64,000 nt of DNA, from assembly GCA_006226425.1 (NCBI GenBank), contig SBGX01000031.1, positions 248,001-312,000 of the forward strand, in the 5' to 3' direction. The stretch's first letter is position 1, and every line of letters starts with the position of its first letter. Source of the DNA: Bacteroidota bacterium. Lineage in GTDB: Bacteria > Bacteroidota > Bacteroidia > Flavobacteriales_D > Crocinitomicaceae. The position numbers were made by a program, and so were the translations under genes. The notes beneath the pieces were generated by a model that was not told the DNA's origin, did not search any database, and worked only from the letters and a program-made list of their open reading frames with translations. Positions 52,801-58,654 of this stretch are shown in pieces.

Positions 52801-52999
52801 AATCACGATCAAAAATTTGGGCAACTCCAAAATAGAGCGTGTTCAGTTCTACAATAGCCTGGGGCAAATAATCATGGACGTGCCAATGGAGCATCTCGAA
52901 AAGCAGATTTCAATTCAGGAACTTGCCAGCGGAAGTTATCAGATTCGATTTGTAACCGAGCAGGGAACGGTCTGGAAAAAGATCCAAATTCACCACTAA
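46874..52999 (+). CDS. Giant T9SS-secreted protein: BNR propellers, PKD and Ig/SprB-like repeats
   Basis: A 2041-residue secreted protein. Signal peptide 1-19. Residues about 110-755 form sortilin-like beta-propellers with more than ten Asp-box motifs (KSTNSGSSW, KSTDGGNSW, RSTDNGNNW, KTTNGGSSW). PKD domains start near 762 and 849. A choice-of-anchor/cleaved-adhesin-type domain covers about 936-1110, and a third PKD begins near 1113. Residues 1197-1879 are alternating Ig-like and SprB-like modules (five A, four B). A last beta-domain and a type A T9SS sorting domain (FLIFPNPAKEQ onward) follow. Glycine, serine and threonine content is very high. Likely a surface adhesin or matrix protein; no catalytic site is recognised. 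A strong terminator follows. Confidence 0.88.
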   Translation: MNRIITALLIFFSFAAFGQENNKKQPANWVQMMHDPNVNFYDVQKAFNDYWKDREIIKGAGYKQYKRWEAFMEPRVYPSGKKELASLAYENFKKWEKEHPAYQNKSSNGNWTSLGPVGKPTNGGAGRLNFVRFDPSNPNTIFVGAPVGGLWKSTNSGSSWSSNTDQLTVIGCTDIAIDPNNSQIMYLATGDGDARDSYSVGVLKSTDGGNSWNTTGLNWSVTEQKTISRLLIDPTNSNMIIAATSAGIYRSLDAGANWTIERTGSYKDMEFKPGDPNTIYAAGTSFVRSTDNGNNWSTITSGLPSSGQVARIAIAVSNANSNYVYLVIGENTNYGLLGVYRSSNSGTSFTQRDSGTLNLLSSNSDGSGARGQAWYDLAIAASHTNAEEIYVGGVNIWRSTSGGSSWSLVAHWWGDNAPYVHADQHDLIFSGSTLYSGNDGGIFRTTNSGSSWTDLSSNLVIAQQYQLGLSASSPNLIIAGHQDNGSNLFSSGTWTNVMGGDGMYCLIDRTNNNVMYASYQYGQHQRSTNGGSWFDPIDTDLPSGSGNAHWESPLHQDPVTATTLYAGGRSNLYRSTNQGTNWTMLGAPGGSGDILEFDIAPSNNQVIYAIQQNRAARSSNGGSSWTNISTGLPISSLMPEDITVSDDDPNIAWITFSGYSASSKIYKTTNGGSSWTNISSGLPNVPCNTVVHDYNSTNGAIYVGTDIGVYYTDNDLGAWQFFSTGLPRVVVRDLEIYYPTGLLRAATYGRGTWESDLYSLNSPPVADFVGAPTSIFEGQSVNFTNISTGNPTGYNWSFSGGTPSSSTATNPSVTYNTAGVYPVSLTATNAFGSDTETKTSYITVTAIDPPVAAFSADKVSICPFASINFTDESTGDNLTYSWSFPGGTPNTSSSPNPTVSYPFAGTYTVTLVVSNGGGSSTETKTDYISVGTGNGLDLPFSEGFTSGVFPPNANWNVVDAGGSGNWEHTTTAGLAPTDGNSVRFDNYSFDDSGSNDEFWLPGLNLAGYQSVTLSFDLAYTTYDAANFDGLEILVSDNCGNSFTSVYSKSNMDLSTTGAPLNTQFVPTSGQWRRETIDLSAYSSASNLLISFKNIAGYGNTLYIDNIEITGMGGLPTANFGKNVSDLCEGESVTYNSVVTGNPTSYNWSFPGGTPSSSTDPNPTVSYSTAGTYDVTLTVSNANGSDTESKTGFITVKSSPTPTVSASGATSLCSGEELYLISSYASSNVWNTGSTNDSLLVTSSGSYSVTVTQNGCSGQSAVTDVTFFDLPSISEGTITATSTCASSDGSIQVNGTATGTISWSGTGNGSANNITLPYTINNLAAGSYQISFQDQNGCSATDLQATVDSPNKPGIPSISTNGSTTICDGENLTLTSSSSVNNVWSTGETSQSITVAQGGTYTLLISDNGCDSDPASITITVNSKPIITTGVIVNPSACGNSDGSIQVNGSGNGTLSWTGVSSGSTSTSLPFNISSLKAGSYSVVFNDGCESNMLTLSLNDPGAPSAPVISADGPTTFCEGGSVTLSSSANNNTWSNGSTDQSITVSTSGTYSVTSIENGCTSEAASIQVTVEPKPVISAGSLVNASDCSSSDGSVVISANGVSSGDLSWTGPSSGSMTGVNMPFTVNNLEVGTYQFNFSTLPGCSSPEIQVTIESNTQPTAPVITTDGSTVICEGTELTLTSSSETGNHWSTGETTKSIVVSTAGTFTLYAVINGCVSETAQIDITSTPSPTISAGLLINPSSCGTNTGSIAVNGSGSGTITWSGTSGGTLAATLPTTIQNLKAGSYDIVFNDGCPSNTLSLSLSDPGAPDVPTISASGPVKFCEGDSVVLTSSVADGLFWSNGETSQSIVVKTEGTYSVSASQNNCTSSSKSITVIVYPTPQVILEDFGTVCLGQGIVSLDQGDPSGGTYSGDGISGNTFDPTVAGVGSHTITYSFTDGNGCSNTISGDIIVDACASVEEMESASFLIFPNPAKEQITIKNLGNSKIERVQFYNSLGQIIMDVPMEHLEKQISIQELASGSYQIRFVTEQGTVWKKIQIHH
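50681..52511 (+). repeat. Two-copy higher-order repeat (~0.92 kb) inside the giant gene
   Basis: Two consecutive blocks, about 50681-51594 and 51595-52511, each encode B-A-B-A modules. The same markers recur about 918 bp apart: ATTCAATGA at 51322 and 52240, and the NGC/PGC turn at 50879 and 51798. In protein terms KAGSYSVVFNDGC and KAGSYDIVFNDGC occupy the same place in each block. The repeat period is 306 residues. Confidence 0.75.
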
Positions 53000-53020
53000 T
53001 ATTTGTGATCATATAAATTA

Positions 53021-53048
53021 AAAAGGGGGCTTTAAGCCCCCTTTTTTG
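53021..53048. terminator. Bidirectional terminator between the giant gene and the S4 gene
   Basis: The stem AAAGGGGGCTT / AAGCCCCCTTT with flanking A and T runs lies between two convergent stops (52999 and 53069), so it can serve both strands. Confidence 0.92.
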
Positions 53049-53068
53049 TTCTCAATAATCTGTATGGT

Positions 53069-53290
53069 TTAAGCGGTAATTCTGATCTCATAAGAATCAA
53101 TTGTCACCAAATCTCCGTCTCGCAGTTTGGCTCTTTTTCGCAATTCCCTTGCTCCATTTAAACGTACTTCCCCCTCAGCAACAATCATTTTCGCATGTCC
53201 ACCTGTTTGAGCAATTCCAAGTGCCTTTAATAAAGCGATCAGCTCAATGTACTCCGATCCTTCTTCCAGTTTAAAATCTATCTTCTCCAT
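53069..53290 (-). CDS. S4-domain RNA-binding protein (YbcJ/YaaA-like)
   Basis: A 73-residue protein that is a single S4 RNA-binding module: YIELIALLKALGIAQTGGHAKMI, then VAEGEVRLNGARELRKRAKLRDGD. Such short proteins bind structured RNA; some are linked to ribosome or heat-shock function. The start lies within the MeaB gene end (13-bp overlap), so it is translationally coupled to it, though no functional link is obvious. Confidence 0.92.
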   Translation of the reverse strand: MEKIDFKLEEGSEYIELIALLKALGIAQTGGHAKMIVAEGEVRLNGARELRKRAKLRDGDLVTIDSYEIRITA

Positions 53291-54318
53291 TTCAATATGA
53301 ATTCTTTAAACATTTCTTCAGCCGCTCCAAATGAGCTCAATTGCCCTGCTCCAAGCATCGCCTCAAGTTCATTCATTCTTTCCTGGAATCCTTCCATCCC
53401 GTAAATGTGTCCCAGGATCATTTCTTTCAAGCTTTCTCTGAACCAATATAAATCCTGCTTCTTCCGATTGTGAGAAAAGGAAAGATTCTCCGTGGTCAGT
53501 TTACAAAATTCATCAATTTTCTCCCATACGGCACTCATGTCTTCTGATCGAAAAGCGCTTACCTTCATCGATTCAGCCGTCCACTTATTGCTGTTCGGAG
53601 GAAACAAATGCAAGGCATTTTGGTAAGTTCTGCGTGCTTTTTCCGCTGTCTTCTCATTCTCCCCATCAGCTTTTGTGACCAGCAGTAAATCGGCCATTTC
53701 CATGATCCCTCGTTTAATTCCCTGTAGCTCATCCCCTGCTCCCGAAAGCATCAATAACAGGAAAAAGTCCACCATCGAATGAACACTCGTCTCCGACTGC
53801 CCGACCCCCACTGTTTCAACAATGATTGCATCAAATCCAGCTGCTTCACAAAGAAAAATGGATTCTCTTGTTTTCCGAGCCACTCCGCCTAATGAATCTC
53901 CAGCCGGCGAGGGACGAATAAACGCCTCTTTTCGAAGCGAAAGTTGTTCCATTCTGGTTTTGTCTCCCAAAATACTCCCTCCGGTCTTTTCACTACTTGG
54001 ATCAATGGCCAACACTGCTACTTTCTTCTTGCGTTCAATCAACTCGAGTCCAAAAGACTCGATAAAGGTGCTTTTTCCGACTCCCGGAACTCCGGTAATT
54101 CCTATTCTGATAGAATTCCCTGAGAAAGGGAGACACTCCCGTACCAGGTGTGCAGCGGCCTCTGCGTCTTCTTTTCTTCTACTTTCCAGGAGCGTAATTC
54201 CGCGAGCCAGGGCATGCCTGTCCCCCGCCCGAATTCCTTCGAATAGTTTCTGAGGATCATATAGCTCTTTTCGCTTTTTACGACTGTTCAGCCAATTTTC
54301 AAGTTGATCTCCTTTCAC
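53278..54318 (-). CDS. meaB: MeaB/ArgK-type GTPase, methylmalonyl-CoA mutase chaperone
   Basis: G3E-family GTPase of 346 residues that protects and loads adenosylcobalamin into methylmalonyl-CoA mutase. Walker A GVPGVGKSTFIESFG near residue 75, AIDPSSEKTGGSILGDKTRM, ETVGVGQSE and the guanine motif TKADGEN are all present. The reading frame opens with GTG at 54318 (KGDQLENWLNSRKKRK), preceded by TAATTTTG 14 nt before it. The mutase is not in the window. It overlaps the S4 gene by 13 bp. Confidence 0.94.
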   Translation of the reverse strand: MKGDQLENWLNSRKKRKELYDPQKLFEGIRAGDRHALARGITLLESRRKEDAEAAAHLVRECLPFSGNSIRIGITGVPGVGKSTFIESFGLELIERKKKVAVLAIDPSSEKTGGSILGDKTRMEQLSLRKEAFIRPSPAGDSLGGVARKTRESIFLCEAAGFDAIIVETVGVGQSETSVHSMVDFFLLLMLSGAGDELQGIKRGIMEMADLLLVTKADGENEKTAEKARRTYQNALHLFPPNSNKWTAESMKVSAFRSEDMSAVWEKIDEFCKLTTENLSFSHNRKKQDLYWFRESLKEMILGHIYGMEGFQERMNELEAMLGAGQLSSFGAAEEMFKEFILKWRR

Positions 54319-54332
54319 GCAGTGAATTTCTA

Positions 54333-54340
54333 CAAAATTA
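54333..54340 (-). promoter_or_regulatory. -7 element TAATTTTG of meaB
   Basis: A perfect TAnnTTTG on the minus strand, 14 nt before the GTG start, giving a short leader. Confidence 0.55.
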
Positions 54341-54379
54341 AAGGAATAATTCCATTACTTTGTATTTCAAAGATTTGTC

Positions 54380-54877
54380 GTGACAAAAATCGGCTTGCTT
54401 TCAGACACTCACGGATACCTGGATCCCAAAATTTTTGACTATTTCAGTGAAGTAGATGAAATCTGGCATGCCGGAGATGTCGGAAGCACTCAGGTCATTG
54501 AAGAACTGCGGGCATTTAAACCACTTCGAGCTGTCTATGGGAACATCGACGATCATCAAATCCGACTCCAACTGGAAGAGACGGAACGCTTTTGGGTAGA
54601 GGACTGTGAAGTTTTGATGACTCACATCGCCGGACGCCCGGGAAAGTACAATCAAAAAGTATTTGAAGAACTGGAAAAAAGAGTCCCTAAAATATTCGTT
54701 TGCGGGCACTCTCACATTCTTCTGGTACAGAAGGATCCACGTTTCGACATGCTCTGGCTCAATCCGGGAGCTTGCGGCTACAAAGGATTTCACAAAGTCA
54801 AAACCCTACTCCGTTTTGAAATCAATGGTTCCCAAATCCAAAACATGGAGGCCATTGAAATTGGAAAACGGGCCTAG
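54380..54877 (+). CDS. YfcE/MJ0936-family metallophosphoesterase
   Basis: A 165-residue calcineurin-like phosphoesterase. The metal motifs are complete: LLSDTHGY (residues 6-13), WHAGDVGS, GNIDD, MTHIAG and CGHSHILL, with NPGACGYKG near the end. Such proteins hydrolyse simple phosphodiesters in vitro; the natural substrate is unknown. The start is GTG at 54380 (MTKIGLLSD), preceded by AAGATTTG, a one-mismatch -7 element, with only 2 nt between. It lies 36 bp before porQ. Confidence 0.92.
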   Translation: MTKIGLLSDTHGYLDPKIFDYFSEVDEIWHAGDVGSTQVIEELRAFKPLRAVYGNIDDHQIRLQLEETERFWVEDCEVLMTHIAGRPGKYNQKVFEELEKRVPKIFVCGHSHILLVQKDPRFDMLWLNPGACGYKGFHKVKTLLRFEINGSQIQNMEAIEIGKRA

Positions 54878-54913
54878 TAGAATATTTCCTATTTTTATCC
54901 GTTACTAGGGAAC

Positions 54914-55978
54914 ATGAAAATACTCGGAGTTATTCTTTGTCTGATCGGATCGTTGGCCCTCCAGGCTCAAATCGGAGGTAAAGGAGCATTTTCTGTACTT
55001 GACCTCCCTTTCAACGCCAGAAGTGCCGCTTTGGGCAATGACTTCATCTCTTCCAGAGATCAGGATGTAAATATGGGAGTTCAAAACCCAGCCCTGTACA
55101 ATCAAAAAATGGATCGTCACTTAGGCGTCAATCAGGGACTGTTGGCAGGGGGAATCAACATGGGTATGATCAGTTATGGTCGGAAATTGAACGATAGCAT
55201 CAACTGGGGTGCTTCCTTTAGATATTCCAGCTACGGGATCATGGATCGTTATGACGAAGCCGGGATTCTTACCGGGAAACTCTATGCCGGAGATTTCATT
55301 TTTGGAATCGGAGCTTCCAAGAAAATTCCGTTGAAACAAAAGAAAAACGACAGTCTGCCTCCAGATCAACAAGCAGCCTTTCACATTGGCGTAAATTCAA
55401 ATCTACTCTACGGTCAATATGAACGTCAGACAAAACTGGGACTGGCTTTTGACCTGGCTGCTTCTTATGAAGTTCCCGCTTCTAATTTTTTCCTGACAGC
55501 CGTCCTCAAAAATGTGGGCGCGCAATTTGACCGAAGTCCAAGTCTGACACCGTGGGAATTACAGCTTGCAGTAGCACATAAGGTGAAACACGCCCCCTTT
55601 AGATTCACGCTACTAATGCACCATCTGAATACTTTTGATTTGACCTATACTGACCCGAATCAACGACCGGACATTGATCCGCTGACAGGAGATACCATCC
55701 CAATTACACTTCCCGGCTTTGGAGAAAAAGTATTTAGACACCTCAGCTATCAGGTCGAATTGATTTTCAGTAAAAACCTCCATCTTCGCACAGCTTTTGA
55801 TTATCATCGTCGTCAGGAACTTAAGGTTTCTGAACGACCTGGAATCGCTGGATTTTCTTTTGGGATCGGAATGTATTTCAAACGATTCTCTCTCGATTAT
55901 GGATTAATCGCCTATTCAGCCGCAGGGTACAGCAACCTAATTACCCTGACCACCAACCTCGAAAAGTGGAGGAATTAA
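54914..55978 (+). CDS. porQ: PorQ, type IX secretion system protein
   Basis: A 354-residue outer-membrane beta-barrel protein of the PorQ/PorV-like group. Signal peptide MKILGVILCLIGSLALQAQ; the conserved N-terminal region GAFSVLDLPFNARSAALGNDFISS; amphipathic strands throughout; a terminal strand ending SNLITLTTNLEKWRN. In known systems PorQ works with PorU, PorV and PorZ in surface attachment of T9SS cargo. The two T9SS-tagged proteins in this window are likely cargo types for it. No other por gene is adjacent, which is usual, since T9SS genes are scattered. Confidence 0.88.
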   Translation: MKILGVILCLIGSLALQAQIGGKGAFSVLDLPFNARSAALGNDFISSRDQDVNMGVQNPALYNQKMDRHLGVNQGLLAGGINMGMISYGRKLNDSINWGASFRYSSYGIMDRYDEAGILTGKLYAGDFIFGIGASKKIPLKQKKNDSLPPDQQAAFHIGVNSNLLYGQYERQTKLGLAFDLAASYEVPASNFFLTAVLKNVGAQFDRSPSLTPWELQLAVAHKVKHAPFRFTLLMHHLNTFDLTYTDPNQRPDIDPLTGDTIPITLPGFGEKVFRHLSYQVELIFSKNLHLRTAFDYHRRQELKVSERPGIAGFSFGIGMYFKRFSLDYGLIAYSAAGYSNLITLTTNLEKWRN

Positions 55979-56033
55979 CGTCCTCTCCCTATTTGGTTAA
56001 AAGTTATTATCAACAGAAAAAAGTTCATATTTT

Positions 56034-56068
56034 TTTGTAACCGGACAATCAAATAAACCGTATATTAG
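56034..56068 (+). promoter_or_regulatory. Promoter of the outer-membrane barrel gene
   Basis: TTTG (56034-56037), a 23-nt spacer and TATATTAG (56061-56068), one mismatch from TAnnTTTG. The ATG lies 23 nt downstream. Confidence 0.6.
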
Positions 56069-56091
56069 CTCAAACCAAAAAAATAGTTTAT

Positions 56092-56772
56092 ATGAAAAGA
56101 TTATCGCTATTAGTTGGAGCAATTGCACTATCAACAGCTGTTTTTGCTCAAAGACCTACCGAAGGAAATCCATTTTCTCTTGAGGGTCAACTTTCGTTGA
56201 GTGCATTAAACCAAACATTCAGCGCACCATCTGTTAAGCTTCGTTATTTCGCTGCTGACAACATCTCTATTCGTTTAGGATTAGGATTTGATAATGCAAC
56301 TGATGTAACAAATGCATACGGAAACGGAAATGACGGAAATCCAAGTGCTGATTCGGTTGGAGTTTGGACTTCTAAGGCCTCTAATACAATGATTGCCATC
56401 GGAGGTGCTTACCACTTCTCTCAAATGGACAGATTGTCTCCATACGGATTCCTTGACGTAATGATCGGAATGGGGGGTACAAATGACGAGATGGAAAACT
56501 ACGATGGAAATACGGATTCTTACATGAAAGGTGCGAATTCAACAATGGAATCTAAGTATTCAACTTTCGGATTGAATATTGGTGCTGGATTTGACTATTA
56601 CTTCGCTGAAAACGTATTCGTTGGTGCAGAGGTAGGATTCTTGTTTAACTCATGGAAAGATAAAGATGGTAGTATGACTGTGAACTCCACAACGACTACA
56701 ATTCATCCATCTGGAAACAATTCAGCTTTCATGACGAACTCTTTCGGACTTCGTCTTGGATGGAGATTCTAA
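56092..56772 (+). CDS. Outer-membrane beta-barrel protein
   Basis: A 226-residue protein with signal peptide MKRLSLLVGAIALSTAVFA and alternating-strand sequence through to the terminal FGLRLGWRF, whose C-terminal Phe is a classical outer-membrane barrel signal. Internal strands such as VKLRYFAADNISIRLGLG and TFGLNIGAGFDYYFAENVFVG are typical of the OmpA-like/outer-membrane beta-barrel families of Bacteroidota. Codon choice looks biased and the gene has its own promoter and terminator, suggesting high expression. Porin or structural role is unknown. Confidence 0.85.
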   Translation: MKRLSLLVGAIALSTAVFAQRPTEGNPFSLEGQLSLSALNQTFSAPSVKLRYFAADNISIRLGLGFDNATDVTNAYGNGNDGNPSADSVGVWTSKASNTMIAIGGAYHFSQMDRLSPYGFLDVMIGMGGTNDEMENYDGNTDSYMKGANSTMESKYSTFGLNIGAGFDYYFAENVFVGAEVGFLFNSWKDKDGSMTVNSTTTTIHPSGNNSAFMTNSFGLRLGWRF

Positions 56773-56790
56773 ATTGAATATCACTTTAGT

Positions 56791-56821
56791 AAAAAGGTCA
56801 GCTCAAGAGCTGGCCTTTTTT
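56791..56821. terminator. Bidirectional terminator after the barrel gene
   Basis: The stem AAAGGTCAGCTC / GAGCTGGCCTTT (one G-T type mismatch) has A and T runs on both sides. It overlaps the stop codon of the convergent 56820 gene. Confidence 0.88.
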
Positions 56822-57080
56822 AGTTTAGGTAAATCAGCATGAAGAAGATGCTTAGCACCAGGGATAAAACATTCAAAATAAAAGCCAGTTTCCCCAATTG
56901 AAATGCCTCATGATATTCAAAGGGATCTGATTGGTAAATTTTCCTCAGGTAGAAAAAGATTCCCATAAAAGGAAGAGAAAGCAAAACAGCCACCCAACTT
57001 AGGTACCAACAAAAAAGTATTCCCACCACCCCGGTAGCGATTCCAGCTATTGAAAGAACACGAAAACGACTTGTTTCCAT
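56820..57080 (-). CDS. Small CCC-motif-like membrane protein
   Basis: An 86-residue protein with about three hydrophobic helices (VLSIAGIATGVVGILFCWYL, VAVLLSLPFMGIFFYL, FILNVLSLVLSIFFMLIYL). The middle YQSDPFEYHEAFQLGKLAFI parallels YQEDPAAYQQSYKTARAGYI in the gene upstream, so the two are related. The function is unknown. It is the last of four small membrane-protein genes; the terminator at 57092 separates it from the others. No obvious own promoter. Confidence 0.72.
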   Translation of the reverse strand: METSRFRVLSIAGIATGVVGILFCWYLSWVAVLLSLPFMGIFFYLRKIYQSDPFEYHEAFQLGKLAFILNVLSLVLSIFFMLIYLN

Positions 57081-57091
57081 AGAACAATATT

Positions 57092-57121
57092 AATAAAAAA
57101 AGGGAGCATTGCGGCTCCCTT
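57092..57121 (-). terminator. Terminator after the 57142 gene
   Basis: On the minus strand GGGAGC and its complement GCTCCC form a 6-bp stem (extended by flanking A/G pairs) followed by TTTTTTTATT. Confidence 0.8.
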
Positions 57122-57141
57122 CCCTATTTCGATTAAGACTC

Positions 57142-57489
57142 TTATCTAAAGTCATGTACTGCATTGTTCATTGTCTGAACAAAGATGAATACGAAAGCAA
57201 TTACGAAGATCAGGAACAACACTGAAATGATCAGTCCGATCAATCCGCAAATGTAACCTGCTCTCGCGGTTTTATATGACTGCTGATAAGCAGCTGGGTC
57301 TTCCTGATACAATCTCTTGTCTCTAGGATGCAATGCCAGAGCAATGATCCCGCAAATGATCCCAATGACCCCGTAAAGCCAAAAAGTTGCCAGTGAAATA
57401 ATCCCGAGCACTAAAGTTGCCGTAGCATTTGGTAAGGTTTTGTTTCCCTGAATCTCCGACGAAGACCCTCCATCAAGTATATCACTCAT
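57142..57489 (-). CDS. CCC-motif (DUF4190-like) membrane protein
   Basis: A 115-residue protein with a disordered N-terminus and about three hydrophobic segments (ATATLVLGIISLATFWLYG, IIGIICGIIALAL and IGLIISVLFLIFVIAFVFIF). The loop DKRLYQEDPAAYQQSYKTAR between them is characteristic of the Bacteroidota CCC-motif family. No biochemical role is known. It is 6 bp downstream of the 57496-57987 gene, so the two form one transcript ending at the 57092 terminator. Confidence 0.82.
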   Translation of the reverse strand: MSDILDGGSSSEIQGNKTLPNATATLVLGIISLATFWLYGVIGIICGIIALALHPRDKRLYQEDPAAYQQSYKTARAGYICGLIGLIISVLFLIFVIAFVFIFVQTMNNAVHDFR

Positions 57490-57495
57490 AATAGT

Positions 57496-57987
57496 TTATT
57501 TTAAATGTTTTAAGTTAAGTGTGTACATGGTTCCAAATGCAATTGCAATGATCAACGCAAAGACAAATGAAACATACACCATGGAAGACATCGTTCCTTC
57601 CGAGGTATCAATGCTACTCACAAACAGCGCACTCCCAATCAAAGGCAGCACCTGTCCGGCCACGTAGACATAAAAACCATTCTTTTTCAGTCTCCACATC
57701 ATCAATGCTCCCAATAAACAAAGCAGATTTCCCGCCAGAGTAGCCAAATAGGAAGTCATTCCCCATTTTTTAAGAGCCACAATCTGACTATCAATCGACC
57801 CCATGTTTACCCGTCTAAAAATACGCTTGCTATTCTCAAGACTTTCCAGGGCCATATCAAAAGTAAAGATATTGTACAGGGACCCCAAAATCCCTAAACC
57901 TGTGCCAATAAACGTAAGAATACAAAGCACCTTCAGGAACATTGGCATTCCGGTGTTACTCTCAGGCAAATCAAGTTGTTCTTCCAC
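57496..57987 (-). CDS. Four-helix membrane protein of unknown function (copy 1)
   Basis: A 163-residue protein with about four membrane helices. It starts with GTG at 57987 (EEQLDLPESNTG); no ATG fits before the first helix apart from M14 or M16. It is a paralogue of the 58051-58530 protein: FLKVLCILTFIGTGLGILGSL against FLTVLCILTWIGSAWGIISSL, GALMMWRLKKNGFYVYVAGQV against GALQMWKLSKMGLYIWTACEV, and a shared KHLK ending. The promoter element TATTTTTG lies 5 nt before the GTG and is formed partly by the T-tract of the preceding terminator. The function is unknown. Confidence 0.78.
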   Translation of the reverse strand: MEEQLDLPESNTGMPMFLKVLCILTFIGTGLGILGSLYNIFTFDMALESLENSKRIFRRVNMGSIDSQIVALKKWGMTSYLATLAGNLLCLLGALMMWRLKKNGFYVYVAGQVLPLIGSALFVSSIDTSEGTMSSMVYVSFVFALIIAIAFGTMYTLNLKHLK

Positions 57988-57992
57988 GGGTA

Positions 57993-58000
57993 CAAAAATA
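57993..58000 (-). promoter_or_regulatory. -7 element TATTTTTG embedded in a terminator T-tract
   Basis: A perfect TAnnTTTG on the minus strand, 5 nt before the GTG at 57987, directly following the hairpin at 58004-58030. Confidence 0.5.
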
Positions 58001-58030
58001 AAAAAAGCCTGGCCTAAACAGCCAGACTTT
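57994..58030 (-). terminator. Terminator after the 58051 gene
   Basis: On the minus strand AAAGTCTGGC pairs with GCCAGGCTTT (one mismatch), followed by TTTTATTTTT. The T-tract doubles as the next gene's promoter element. Confidence 0.82.
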
Positions 58031-58050
58031 AAAATTAATCAATCTTCTGA

Positions 58051-58530
58051 TTATTTCAGATGTTTTGCATTGATCCAGTAAAGAACAATGAAAAGCGCTG
58101 GGAACAAAGATCCCAAAATCAACGCAAAATTCATTGCACTTTCGATAGCAGCTGTACCAGCTGATGCAAAAGCAGCACTCATTTCGTCATTCATTCCGGA
58201 AGCCTCAACAGCATCCCCCATGATATGACCAAGGTACCCTTTTACAACTACCCACATCAATACGACAGCGATTACCTCACATGCCGTCCAGATGTAAAGA
58301 CCCATTTTACTGAGTTTCCACATTTGAAGTGCTCCAAACAATGTTCCCAGGTTCAAGGCCAACATCACCCAATAGTAATATCCAGCGTACTCCTTCAAAC
58401 CAGGATCCTGAATAAATAAACTGGAGATGATCCCCCACGCTGAACCAATCCAGGTCAGAATACATAGCACTGTCAGGAAGGTAGGTCGCTTTCCTGCATT
58501 GCTTTCATTTACGTCTAATGATTCCGTCAT
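58051..58530 (-). CDS. Four-helix membrane protein of unknown function (copy 2)
   Basis: A 159-residue protein with about four helices and an N-terminal hydrophilic segment (TESLDVNESNAGKRP). It is clearly paralogous to the 57496-57987 protein through helices 1 and 2 and the C-terminal KHLK. The region before the last helix (SGMNDEMSAAFASAGTAAIE) is unique to this copy. No function is known. Its own promoter (58559) and terminator (57994) make it a single-gene unit. Confidence 0.8.
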   Translation of the reverse strand: MTESLDVNESNAGKRPTFLTVLCILTWIGSAWGIISSLFIQDPGLKEYAGYYYWVMLALNLGTLFGALQMWKLSKMGLYIWTACEVIAVVLMWVVVKGYLGHIMGDAVEASGMNDEMSAAFASAGTAAIESAMNFALILGSLFPALFIVLYWINAKHLK

Positions 58531-58558
58531 AATAGCAATAATTTAATAGTTAATAGAA

Positions 58559-58566
58559 CAAATATA
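58559..58566 (-). promoter_or_regulatory. -7 element TATATTTG of the 58530 gene
   Basis: A perfect TAnnTTTG on the minus strand, 28 nt before the ATG; a typical leader length compared with the leaderless set. Confidence 0.5.
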
Positions 58567-58619
58567 TGATTTAATCCGGACGAACCTAATTTTTATCTAA
58601 ATTTTATTTTAACATTCAA

Positions 58620-58651
58620 TTTGTTAAAAACCCAGTTTAAGATTAAATTTG
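58620..58651 (+). promoter_or_regulatory. Promoter of the 58655 lipoprotein gene
   Basis: TTTG (58620-58623), a 20-nt spacer and TAAATTTG (58644-58651), a full match to the Bacteroidota promoter. The ATG begins 3 nt after the -7 element, predicting a leaderless transcript. Confidence 0.75.
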
Positions 58652-58654
58652 AGT

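Noticed and set aside
53822-54253. Plus-strand frame of 143 codons
   Set aside because: It lies wholly inside meaB on the other strand, whose GTPase motifs are intact. The translation is low-complexity Ser/Pro-rich, typical of a shadow.
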